Part shown: positions 51,758-60,655 of the stretch, piece after piece | Layout: each line of letters opens with the position of its first letter | Numbering within the stretch: the first letter of the stretch is position 1 | NCBI GenBank assembly: GCA_003278165.1 | Contig: QCGU01000003.1 | Span: 1 to 64,000, forward strand | Source: Pelagibacteraceae bacterium AG-390-A02 | GTDB taxonomy: Bacteria; Pseudomonadota; Alphaproteobacteria; Pelagibacterales; Pelagibacteraceae | Length of the DNA: 64,000 bases | Direction of reading: 5' to 3' | Translations under genes and position numbers: made by a program | Notes under the pieces: model-generated | Seen by the model: only the letters and a program-made list of their open reading frames with translations | Database searches by the model: none | What the model was told of the DNA's origin: nothing

Positions 51758-52603
51758 ATGATTTTAATTGACGGAAAAAAAGCTGCAGCTGAACTAAAAG
51801 AACAATTAAAACAAGAAGTATCAGGGCTTAAATCTAAATATAATAAAGTACCTGGTTTAACTGTAATATTAATTGGGGATCTTACTCCCAGTCAAATTTA
51901 TGTTCGTAATAAAGAAAAATCAGCAAATGAAGTAGGTTTAAAATCAGAGGTAATTAAATACCCAGATAGCGTTGAAGAAAAAACTGTTTTAGAAAAAATT
52001 GAAGAATTAAATAAAGATGAAACAGTTTCAGGAATTTTAGTTCAATTACCATTACCTAAACATATAGATAAGCAGAAAATTATTGAATCAATTGATCCTT
52101 CTAAAGATGTAGATGGTTTTCATCCTATGAATGTAGGAAATCTTTCATCAGGTTATGAAAGCTCAGTTCCTTGCACACCTCTTGGCTGTTATTTGTTAAT
52201 AAAAAAAATTGAACCAAATTTAAGTGGAAAAAAAGCAGTAGTAGTTGGGAGATCAAATTTAAATGGAAAACCAATGACGCAATTACTTTTGAAAGAAAAT
52301 TGTACTGTAACAATTACCCATTCAAAAACTAAAGATTTAAAAGCTGAATGTTTAGAAGCTGATATAATTGTTGCGGCAGTTGGAATACCTGAGCTTGTAA
52401 AAGGTGATTGGGTTAAGAAAGATGCGATAGTTATTGACGTAGGTATTAACAAAACTGATAAAGGTATTGTTGGAGATGTTGATTTCGAGGATGTTTCAAA
52501 AAATGCAAAAGCTTTAACTCCAGTACCAGGTGGTGTGGGACCAATGACCATTGCTTGTTTACTTAAAAATACTATTGACTGTTTCAAAAGATCGCAAATT
52601 TAG
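51758..52603 (+). CDS. folD: FolD methylenetetrahydrofolate dehydrogenase/cyclohydrolase
   Basis: GILVQLPLPKHID, DVDGFHPMNVG, PCTPLGC, VVGRSNLNGKP, TPVPGGVGPMT. Confidence 0.97.
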   Translation: MILIDGKKAAAELKEQLKQEVSGLKSKYNKVPGLTVILIGDLTPSQIYVRNKEKSANEVGLKSEVIKYPDSVEEKTVLEKIEELNKDETVSGILVQLPLPKHIDKQKIIESIDPSKDVDGFHPMNVGNLSSGYESSVPCTPLGCYLLIKKIEPNLSGKKAVVVGRSNLNGKPMTQLLLKENCTVTITHSKTKDLKAECLEADIIVAAVGIPELVKGDWVKKDAIVIDVGINKTDKGIVGDVDFEDVSKNAKALTPVPGGVGPMTIACLLKNTIDCFKRSQI

Positions 52604-52641
52604 CATTTAAATCACTTGCTTTAATCTGTTAGTTTAAGAGG

Positions 52642-52845
52642 ATGAAAAAGCCTAAACGTCCTTACAGATTTGGTATAATATTTCTCCTGCTTACTGTTCC
52701 ACCAATTGGTGCCACACAACTTGGTTGGTATTTACATGACAAGCAAACTGGTTTTGACTATGGTATGATTGTAGGTACAGTATCAGTAATATACGCTGCA
52801 TACTTAATGTATGAAAAAAAATGGAGAGAAGAAGATGAGGATTAG
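52642..52845 (+). CDS. Small membrane protein of unknown function
   Basis: 67-aa ORF with two predicted TM segments. Confidence 0.6.
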   Translation: MKKPKRPYRFGIIFLLLTVPPIGATQLGWYLHDKQTGFDYGMIVGTVSVIYAAYLMYEKKWREEDED

Positions 52846-52848
52846 TTT

Positions 52849-53115
52849 ATGGAAAAAATAATATTTTTTGGTTTGGCAATTCCTATTTTAGCGTATGTCC
52901 TGTATCTAGGTGGTACTGCAATTATGAAAGGATTTTCAGCAAAGGAGGCAAATAGAGTAGAAAAAGAGGAGGCTGAAAGTCAGACCAATTTAGAAACCAA
53001 TGACCAAAGTATAAATTTAAGTGAAGAGCTATCAAAGTTAAATGATTTAAAAGAAAAAGGAATTATTTCTCAAGAAGAGTTTGAAAAGGCAAAAAACAAA
53101 CTATTAAATAATTAA
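52849..53115 (+). CDS. SHOCT-domain membrane protein
   Basis: C-terminal ELSKLNDLKEKGIISQEEFEKAKNKLL. Confidence 0.85.
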   Translation: MEKIIFFGLAIPILAYVLYLGGTAIMKGFSAKEANRVEKEEAESQTNLETNDQSINLSEELSKLNDLKEKGIISQEEFEKAKNKLLNN

Positions 53116-53124
53116 TAGTTAATC

Positions 53125-54012
53125 ATGTTTATTGGATTTAAAAAAAAATTTATAAAAGTAAATAAAGGAAAAATTTTTTGTAGATTTAAAGGAAACGGTC
53201 CTCCCTTATTATTACTTCACGGATACCCTCAAACACATGTAATGTGGCACAAAACTGCCCCAGAGCTTAGCAAGTATTTTACAGTAATTGTTGCTGATCT
53301 TAGAGGGTACGGAGATAGTTTTGTTTTACCTGGTGGAATTAATCATAAAAATTACTCTAAAAGAGAAATGGCTAAAGATATGGTTCAGCTAATGAGCAAA
53401 ATGAAATTTAAAAAGTTTTATGTTGCAGGCCATGACAGGGGTGGAAGAGTTGCACACAGAATGGCGAGAGATTTTAGAGACAAAATTTTAGCTTTGAGCG
53501 TTTTAGATATTTGTCCGACTCTGGATATGTATGAACATACAGATATGAAATTTGCATCAGGATATTTTCATTGGTTTTATTTAACACAGCCAGCACCTTT
53601 ACCAGAAAAAATGATCATGGCAGATCCTCAAAGATGGCTAAAAAGTCGTTTTAATAGGTCATCTAAACTTGCGGTCGGAAAAGTTGAGGTTGAGTATTTA
53701 AGAACCTTTAAACAAAAAAAAAGAATTTATGCAACCTGTGAAGATTACAGGGCCGCGGCCACTATAGATTTAGAGCATGATAAAAAAGACCGGAAAAAAA
53801 AATTAAACATTCCTATACAAGTATTGTGGGGGAAAAAGGGAGTTGTTGGAACGCAATTCAAATCAGTTAAAATTTGGCAAAAATACACAAACAAAAAAGT
53901 TTATGGAGCAGAAATTAATTCAGATCATTTCATACCAGAGGAAAGTCCTAAACAAACGATTAATCAGCTAAAAAAATTTTTTTTAAAAAATGTTAAAAAT
54001 AATTCCAAATAA
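53125..54012 (+). CDS. Alpha/beta hydrolase, haloacetate-dehalogenase-like
   Basis: LLLHGYPQTHVMWHKTAPELSKYFTVIVADLRGYGDS, VAGHDRGGRVAHRMA, LWGKKGVVG. Confidence 0.85.
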   Translation: MFIGFKKKFIKVNKGKIFCRFKGNGPPLLLLHGYPQTHVMWHKTAPELSKYFTVIVADLRGYGDSFVLPGGINHKNYSKREMAKDMVQLMSKMKFKKFYVAGHDRGGRVAHRMARDFRDKILALSVLDICPTLDMYEHTDMKFASGYFHWFYLTQPAPLPEKMIMADPQRWLKSRFNRSSKLAVGKVEVEYLRTFKQKKRIYATCEDYRAAATIDLEHDKKDRKKKLNIPIQVLWGKKGVVGTQFKSVKIWQKYTNKKVYGAEINSDHFIPEESPKQTINQLKKFFLKNVKNNSK

Positions 54013-54781
54013 AAAAAATATTGGGGCAGAAATAATTGTAAATTTAAAAGAAATTACAAATAAAGATATTTTTCAAATTAAAAAAGCACTTAACAAATAT
54101 GGAATGTTGTATTTTAAACAACAAGAATTAACCTCTAAACTTTATATACAGTTTGCGAAATATTTTGGAAATTTAGCCAACTATCCAAGATTAAAAGGTT
54201 TAAATAAAAAATTTCCTCAAATTACTGTTGTGCAAAGAAAATCAACTGATAAAGGACCAAGTTTTGGTGAGCAATTTCATACTGACTCCATTTACACAAA
54301 AAAACCACCAAGATTTACAATGTTGCTTTCTAAACTTGTGCCAAAAAAAGGAAAAGCTAATACAGAATTTTGTTCTCAATATCTTGCTTATAAAGAATTA
54401 CCGAGTTCAATAAAAAAAAAATTAAAAAATATTAAAGCTAAATATTCCTCTGAGGGTCCAATTTCAGTTACAACAAAAGAAAGAGTAAAAGAAAAAGGAA
54501 AAAATATTAAAGAACTTAAATCTTCACATAAAATATTTAAAAAAATTAGTAAAAATTACTCGATTTATTGTAGCCCAGGACATTTTGTTGGTTTTAGTTC
54601 AAAAATAAAAAATCAGGAAAAATTAAAAAATTTTCTATTTAATCATCAAATAAAAAGGAAATTTCAATTTTCATTGCCTTGGGAAAAAAATCAATTGGCT
54701 ATATGGGATAACAGATCTATGCTTCATCAGGCAACACCCTTTAAGGGAAATAGAATAATGCATAGAATAACAATTAAATAA
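53990..54781 (+). CDS. TauD/TfdA-type 2-oxoglutarate-dependent dioxygenase
   Basis: QFHTDSIY (HxD) and C-terminal MLHQATPFKGNRIMHRITI. Confidence 0.85.
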   Translation: MLKIIPNKKNIGAEIIVNLKEITNKDIFQIKKALNKYGMLYFKQQELTSKLYIQFAKYFGNLANYPRLKGLNKKFPQITVVQRKSTDKGPSFGEQFHTDSIYTKKPPRFTMLLSKLVPKKGKANTEFCSQYLAYKELPSSIKKKLKNIKAKYSSEGPISVTTKERVKEKGKNIKELKSSHKIFKKISKNYSIYCSPGHFVGFSSKIKNQEKLKNFLFNHQIKRKFQFSLPWEKNQLAIWDNRSMLHQATPFKGNRIMHRITIK

Positions 54782-54784
54782 TTT

Positions 54785-55711
54785 ATGTTCACAATTTTTT
54801 TAGGACTAACTCCATTTATATTTATTACCTTTTTAGGGTTTGTATTTGGTAAGTTAAAAGTCTTAGACCTTAGTCATGCTAAAATTTTAAATCTTTTCTT
54901 ATTCTATATTGCAGTCCCAGCACTGATAATAAAGCTAATAGCACAAAATGAAATTGGACAAGTAGATTTTAAACAAATTTTCTCATATTTAATTATGCAA
55001 TCGATATGTGGAATTATCGCTTACTTAATTACTTCAAAATATTTTAAAAGATCAATCCAAGAGTCTATAATTTGGGCTTTAACAGTTGCATTATCAAACC
55101 ATGTGACTTTGCTTTTGCCAATAACAGAAATTTATTTTCAACAAAATGTAATTACACAAGTTGCAAGTATTATATTAATGGATGGGATAATTTTATTATC
55201 TATAATTGCTTTTTTCCTCGAATTATCTACAAAAAAAAATGTAAAATTATTTAATTTTATTAAAAATTTATTTTTAAACCCATTTATTCTTTCAATAATT
55301 ATAGGTCTATTATTTTTATTATTAAATTTTAATATTGATCAAACACCGATTGAATACACTTTGTCTAAACTTGCAGCATGTGTTTCACCAGTTGGATTGT
55401 TTGCAATTGGCATAATTCTTTCTTTTTATACTAAAAATGTAATTAATAAATTATCTGTTTCTATTTCAGTTTTAAAATTAGTCATTTCCCCGATAATTTT
55501 ATTGTTAATTGGATTAGTGATTTTTAATGCAGGATTGCCAGCTGAAATTCCAGGTGCTTTCTTTGTGAGTGTTGCGCCTTGCGGAGTTACTTCTATAGTT
55601 TTATGTGCTGCTTATAATGTAAGTCCCGAAAATATAATTAAAGCAATTTTTGTTTCTACTATTGCTTCTATAGGGACTATATTTTTTGCAATTAAGTATT
55701 TAACTTTATAG
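54785..55711 (+). CDS. AEC (auxin efflux carrier) family transporter
   Basis: Ten hydrophobic helices; NLFLFYIAVPALIIKLIA, AAYNVSPENIIKAIFVST. Confidence 0.88.
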   Translation: MFTIFLGLTPFIFITFLGFVFGKLKVLDLSHAKILNLFLFYIAVPALIIKLIAQNEIGQVDFKQIFSYLIMQSICGIIAYLITSKYFKRSIQESIIWALTVALSNHVTLLLPITEIYFQQNVITQVASIILMDGIILLSIIAFFLELSTKKNVKLFNFIKNLFLNPFILSIIIGLLFLLLNFNIDQTPIEYTLSKLAACVSPVGLFAIGIILSFYTKNVINKLSVSISVLKLVISPIILLLIGLVIFNAGLPAEIPGAFFVSVAPCGVTSIVLCAAYNVSPENIIKAIFVSTIASIGTIFFAIKYLTL

Positions 55712-56689
55712 AATTTTTTCTAGAGGACTAACTTCTCCAATTTTAAAAATAATTGCATCTTCTTTATTAAAACCATATTTTTCAGCACTATCTTTAAATC
55801 TAATTGGGGGTTCCATAATCGGCTCTAATGACAATACAAATGTTCCCCAATGCATTCCTAATACTTTTTTACTTTTTAGGTCTTGTGCAACATTCAGGGC
55901 TTCTTCTGGTGTAGTATGATAAATAGTTTTATCAAACATTGGTTTAAAATTATAAGCGCCAATATTTATCATTGTTAGATCTATAGGACCATATTTTTCA
56001 CCTAGTTTTTTGTAGACTTCCCCATATCCAGTGTCACATGCGAATAAAATTTTTTTATTTTTATATTCTAAAAGAAAATTACCCCACAAAGTTTTATTAG
56101 TGTCTGTTAAACTTCTCTTTGACCAATGAACTGCAGGAAGTAAAGATATTTTTAAATTCTCATTTATAATTATTTTATCATACCAATCCATTTCATTTAC
56201 ATCCTTATATCCTTTAAAATATTTACCAAGGTTTAATGGTGTTAATACTTTTGCACTCTTAAAAGGAAAATTTCTAATTGTTGACATGTCCTGATGATCG
56301 TAATGATTATGAGTGAGTAAAAATATATCGGTTTTAGGTATCTCGTTTAATTTTATTGCAGGATTAGTAAATCTTTTTGGACCAAAGATTAGTGGTCCAG
56401 CGTTCTTTGAAAATACAGGATCTGTTATAATTGTAGTTCCACCTAATTTTATAAGGTATGTCGCGTGACCTATCCAAGCTATATAATCATTATCTTTATA
56501 TTTTTCTAAATCAGCTAAGACTTTTTCTTTTTCAATAACATGTTCTTTTGGATAAGATAAATCAACTTTCTTTCTCAATTTACTGAAAGTCCTATAAGAA
56601 AACTTTCCTGACTTAGATATTATTACTGGAGATCCTTTAGGATTTCTGAAAGTACCATTAGGTAAATGATGATAAGGTCTTTCTTTCAT
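55706..56689 (-). CDS. MBL-fold metallohydrolase (UlaG/NAPE-PLD-like)
   Basis: WIGHATYLIKLGGTTIITDPVFS, LLTHNHYDHQD, FACDTGYG, LGMHWGTF. Confidence 0.92.
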   Translation of the reverse strand: MKERPYHHLPNGTFRNPKGSPVIISKSGKFSYRTFSKLRKKVDLSYPKEHVIEKEKVLADLEKYKDNDYIAWIGHATYLIKLGGTTIITDPVFSKNAGPLIFGPKRFTNPAIKLNEIPKTDIFLLTHNHYDHQDMSTIRNFPFKSAKVLTPLNLGKYFKGYKDVNEMDWYDKIIINENLKISLLPAVHWSKRSLTDTNKTLWGNFLLEYKNKKILFACDTGYGEVYKKLGEKYGPIDLTMINIGAYNFKPMFDKTIYHTTPEEALNVAQDLKSKKVLGMHWGTFVLSLEPIMEPPIRFKDSAEKYGFNKEDAIIFKIGEVSPLEKIL

Positions 56690-56690
56690 A

Positions 56691-57758
56691 TTAATTTTTT
56701 TTCTCCATTAGCCATAAGCTATTCCCCGCAAGAAAATATATTTTTCCATTAACCGGGTGAACTTGTATGTCTCTTATTCTCCCAATTTTATCTTTAAAAA
56801 CAATTGTTTCCTTAATCTTAGATAAATTTTGAAAGTTTAATTTTCTTATTGATTTATCTTTTAAAGAAGCAATGAGCGCTTCTCCATTCCACTCATTAAA
56901 TTCTTTTCCCTTATAAATAGTTATTGCGCTTGCAGCTATTGAAGGTACCCAGTATTGGATTGCCTTGGTAAAACCTGGTTTCCATTTAGGTCCAATTTTT
57001 GAGCCTGAATAATTTGTCCCACCCCAACCTAAAATTTTCCAACCATAATTTTCTCCTTTTTTAATTTCACCAAACCAATCACCACCTTTTGCACCATGGT
57101 TGCTTGCATAAATTTTTCCATCAAAAGAGGAATAGGTTAGGCCTTGAGGATTACGAACACCAATTTGATATATTTCTGGTAACCAATCTGATTTACCTTC
57201 AAACTTAGGATTATCTTTTGGTATACTGCCGTCTAAATGAATTCTGATAATACTCCCAGGATGATTTGTTGGATCTTGAGCGATCATGCCTCCACCTCTC
57301 TCTCCAGCAGATGCAAAAAGATAATTATCTTTTATAGCTAATCTTGAACCGAAATGATAACCAGATTCTATTGGTGGTTCAGCTTGAAATATATTTTTAA
57401 AATCTAAATTTTTTTTATTTAATTCAGCTTTTGCAATCGAGGTACTAGTTTTCCAATCCCCGCGATTTTCTGAATAAGAAATCCATAAGTGATTATTTTG
57501 GTAAATAATATCTAATAAACCTCCCTGTCCGTGAACAAAATAATTTAAGTTATGTTCAACTTCATAAACTTCTTCAGAAATAATATTTGCTATTTTTATT
57601 TTTCCAGTTTTTTCAGTGATAATAAGCTCTTCATTATTTATAAAAGACGATCCCCACGGCTCGTTTAAATCAACTAATTTTTTAAAAGTAAAATTTTCAG
57701 AAAAACTTTTTGATGAAAATAAAAAAAAGAAAAATATAGAAAAAAAATATTTGATCAC
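56691..57758 (-). CDS. PQQ-dependent sugar dehydrogenase (soluble GDH-like)
   Basis: GGLLDIIYQ, SAGERGGGMIAQDPTNHPGSIIRIHLDGSIPKDNP, IGVRNPQGLTY; GTG at 57758 preferred over track start 57794 because it gives a signal peptide without overlap. Confidence 0.88.
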   Translation of the reverse strand: MIKYFFSIFFFFLFSSKSFSENFTFKKLVDLNEPWGSSFINNEELIITEKTGKIKIANIISEEVYEVEHNLNYFVHGQGGLLDIIYQNNHLWISYSENRGDWKTSTSIAKAELNKKNLDFKNIFQAEPPIESGYHFGSRLAIKDNYLFASAGERGGGMIAQDPTNHPGSIIRIHLDGSIPKDNPKFEGKSDWLPEIYQIGVRNPQGLTYSSFDGKIYASNHGAKGGDWFGEIKKGENYGWKILGWGGTNYSGSKIGPKWKPGFTKAIQYWVPSIAASAITIYKGKEFNEWNGEALIASLKDKSIRKLNFQNLSKIKETIVFKDKIGRIRDIQVHPVNGKIYFLAGNSLWLMEKKN

Positions 57759-57759
57759 T

Positions 57760-58470
57760 TTATGAAAGTTTAGATCTACCACCATCAACAGCAATTATTT
57801 GGCCTGTCACCCAAGAACTATCTTCTGTTAGTAAGAATTTAGCAAGAGCAGCCGAATCTTTACCTTCGCCCAATCTTTTTAGAGGATGTGCTTTTGCAAT
57901 ACCTTCAGCTATAGCAGTATTTTTTAACATTGGTTCTGCTATTTTAGATTTAGTTAAACTCGGTGCCACACAATTTACTCGTATGTTTGGAGCAAATTCT
58001 GCTGCAAGAGAAACCGTCAATCCTTCAACAGCTGCTTTTGCTGAAGCTATGATTGCATGATTGGTAAAACCTCTTTGAGCAGCGACGGTTGAAAACAATA
58101 CTATCGAACCTTTATTTTTTTTTAAACTTTCTTGAAATCCTTTAATAGCCTCTACAGCAGAATAAAGATTAAGTTTCATGCATTTTTGAAAGTCTTGTTC
58201 ATTTACCATTCTTAATGGTTTTAAATCAATTGAACCAACACAATAAGCTAGCCCTTTAATTTCAGAAATATCTGATTTAACTTTTTCAATAAATCCTTCC
58301 TCTAAAACATCTGCAACAGTATGTGAGCATCCAAGTTTTACAGAGATAGAACTAAGTTCACTTTCATTTCTACCAACTAAATGAATATCGTTTCCAGAGT
58401 TTTTTAATTGTTCTGCTAAACTTGATCCAATAGAACCTGTCGCACCAAAAATTACATATTTTTCTGACAT
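57760..58470 (-). CDS. Short-chain dehydrogenase/reductase
   Basis: YVIFGATGSIGSSLAEQL, SIVLFSTVAAQRG, C-term VTGQIIAVDGG. Confidence 0.93.
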   Translation of the reverse strand: MSEKYVIFGATGSIGSSLAEQLKNSGNDIHLVGRNESELSSISVKLGCSHTVADVLEEGFIEKVKSDISEIKGLAYCVGSIDLKPLRMVNEQDFQKCMKLNLYSAVEAIKGFQESLKKNKGSIVLFSTVAAQRGFTNHAIIASAKAAVEGLTVSLAAEFAPNIRVNCVAPSLTKSKIAEPMLKNTAIAEGIAKAHPLKRLGEGKDSAALAKFLLTEDSSWVTGQIIAVDGGRSKLS

Positions 58471-58497
58471 AAAAAATTTAATTAGTTATATTTAACT

Positions 58498-59988
58498 ATG
58501 AAGTTATTTTTTATACTTGGTAATCAATTATTTCCAACAAAATACCTAGACCGCTTCAAAAAAGACCACCTATTCTTTATGGCTGAAGATAAGGGTTTAT
58601 GCACATATGAAAAGCATCATAAACAAAAAATTTTATTATTTTTATCTTCAATGCGTTCTTATGCAGATGGGTTAAGAAAAAATAAATTTAAATTAGATTA
58701 CCTAAAAATCGAAGATAAAGAATTTAGTGATGATTACTTAAAAAAACTAAAAAAAATAATCGCACAAAAAAAAATAAAAGAAATTTCAAGTTTTGAAGTA
58801 GAGGATAAATTTTTTGAAAAAAAGATTTCACAATTTCTAAAAAAAGAAAAAATAAATTGGAATATTGTTCAAACTCCCATGTTTTTAAATTCTAGAGAAG
58901 AATTTAAAAATTATTTATCAAAATCAAAAAAACCATTCATGGCAACTTTTTACAAAGAAGTTAGAAAAAAATCTGGAATACTGATGGGCTCAGATGGTAA
59001 TCCTATTGGAGGTAAATGGAGTTTCGATGAAGATAATAGAAACAAACTACCAAAAAATATTTCAATTCCTAAATTCCCAAAAATTAATGAAACAACCCAC
59101 ACAAAAAAACTAAAGCCTATTATTGAAAAAGAATTTAAAAATCATCCTGGAAGTACAGACAATTTTTGGTTCGCAACAGAATACGATGACGTTGTCAAAC
59201 TTTTAAATTTTTTTATAAAAGAAAAATCAAATTTATTTGGTGATTATGAGGATGCAGTTGATCAAAAAGATAATATCCTATTTCATAGTGCATTAAGTCC
59301 TTATATAAATTTAGGTTTAATTACACCTGAATTTGTTATCCAAAAAGTTTTAGAATTTCACAAGAAATATAAAATTAGAATGAATTCTTTAGAGGGCTAC
59401 ATCCGTCAAGTGATTGGTTGGAGAGAATTTATGCGTGGAATTTATCAGTCTTATTCCCACGAAATGGAAACTGGAAATTTTTTTAAACAAAATAGAAAAA
59501 TGAAAAGTTCTTGGTACGATGGCACAACTGGTCTTCCACCTTTAGATTATGCAATTAAAAATGTAGTTGATCATGGTTGGTCACATCACATTGAAAGGTT
59601 AATGATCTTATCAAACATTATGAACCTTTGTGAAATCAAGCCAACAATTGTTTATAAATGGTTTATGGAGATGTTCGTAGACTCCTCAGATTGGGTAATG
59701 GTTCCCAATGTATATGGAATGGGATTATTTAGTGATGGAGGAATTTTTGCAACCAAACCTTATATTTCCGGATCTGCATACTTTATGAAAATGATGGATT
59801 TTAAAAAGGGTGAGTGGTGCAACATAATGGATGGACTTTATTGGAGATTTATAGATAGAAATAGAAAATTTTTTATAAAAAATCCCCGTTTATCAATGAT
59901 GGTAAGAATATTTGATAAAATGAAACCAGATAGAAAAAAATTAATTTTAACTGAAGCCGAAAAATTTATTAAACAAAATACTGCGTAG
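58498..59988 (+). CDS. Cryptochrome/photolyase-related (FeS-BCP/DPRP family) flavoprotein
   Basis: FFILGNQLFP..., EGYIRQVIGWREFMRGIYQ, HIERLMILSNIMNL, VPNVYGMGLFSDGGIFATKPYISGSAYF. Confidence 0.9.
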   Translation: MKLFFILGNQLFPTKYLDRFKKDHLFFMAEDKGLCTYEKHHKQKILLFLSSMRSYADGLRKNKFKLDYLKIEDKEFSDDYLKKLKKIIAQKKIKEISSFEVEDKFFEKKISQFLKKEKINWNIVQTPMFLNSREEFKNYLSKSKKPFMATFYKEVRKKSGILMGSDGNPIGGKWSFDEDNRNKLPKNISIPKFPKINETTHTKKLKPIIEKEFKNHPGSTDNFWFATEYDDVVKLLNFFIKEKSNLFGDYEDAVDQKDNILFHSALSPYINLGLITPEFVIQKVLEFHKKYKIRMNSLEGYIRQVIGWREFMRGIYQSYSHEMETGNFFKQNRKMKSSWYDGTTGLPPLDYAIKNVVDHGWSHHIERLMILSNIMNLCEIKPTIVYKWFMEMFVDSSDWVMVPNVYGMGLFSDGGIFATKPYISGSAYFMKMMDFKKGEWCNIMDGLYWRFIDRNRKFFIKNPRLSMMVRIFDKMKPDRKKLILTEAEKFIKQNTA

Positions 59989-60119
59989 TGAAAAAGGGAA
60001 ATCTGCCATCCAAAATTTGTTTAGTTTGCAACAGACCATTTAAATGGAGGAAAAAATGGAAGCTTAACTGGGACAGAGTTAAATACTGCTCAAAAAGGTG
60101 CTCTAATAAAAAAATTTAA
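59988..60119 (+). CDS. DUF2256-like small zinc-ribbon-type protein (43 aa, not in ORF track)
   Basis: Hand translation MKKGNLPSKICLVCNRPFKWRKKWKLNWDRVKYCSKRCSNKKI* (GTG start overlapping TAG as TAGTG). Confidence 0.88.
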   Translation: MKKGNLPSKICLVCNRPFKWRKKWKLNWDRVKYCSKRCSNKKI

Positions 60120-60121
60120 GT

Positions 60122-60655
60122 ATGAATTTAGAAAAATATAAATGGAAAAGTAGAATTTTATTAGTAATTACACCAAATTTTAAGGATAAATCATATCAAA
60201 AAGTAAAAAAAATATATCAAAGCAACATTAAGCAATTCCACAAAAGATATGTAAAATTAATTTGTAAGACAAATAAAAACAAAACTTTTTCAGTAAATCT
60301 TATTGGTTTTGACGGAAAAATAAAAAAAGTAATGAATGATATAAACCATAAGTTAGTTTTTCAAATAATTGACAAGATGCCATTAGGAAAAAAAATTAAA
60401 CCAATTAACCTATCTTTATACTCAGATTATAATCCTAAAACTACAACATATGGATTAGGATTTAAAAATAAAGAAAAAGCATTATTTACTATTAATGCAA
60501 TTAAAAATAGATCTGCCAAATATCAAGTGAATGTAGTTTCAACTATGTTAGGCAGAGCCAAAAATCATCCAAACAAAACAAAAGATATGAGTGATGCAAT
60601 AAGGGTATTTAATGATTGGATGAAAAAATATAAGAGAAATAAAAATGAAAACTGA
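60122..60655 (+). CDS. Two-part hypothetical: DUF4174-like N-terminus plus conserved-looking helical C-terminus
   Basis: LEKYKWKSRILLVITPN... GFDGKIKK...IIDKMPLGKK resembles DUF4174; C-term AKYQVNVVSTMLGRAKNHPNKTKDMSDAIRVFNDWM unassigned. Confidence 0.6.
   Translation: MNLEKYKWKSRILLVITPNFKDKSYQKVKKIYQSNIKQFHKRYVKLICKTNKNKTFSVNLIGFDGKIKKVMNDINHKLVFQIIDKMPLGKKIKPINLSLYSDYNPKTTTYGLGFKNKEKALFTINAIKNRSAKYQVNVVSTMLGRAKNHPNKTKDMSDAIRVFNDWMKKYKRNKNEN

Noticed and set aside
52125-52587. Antisense ORFs over folD (also 50730-51080 over mscS)
   Set aside because: Mirror the conserved sense coding sequence, no independent support.
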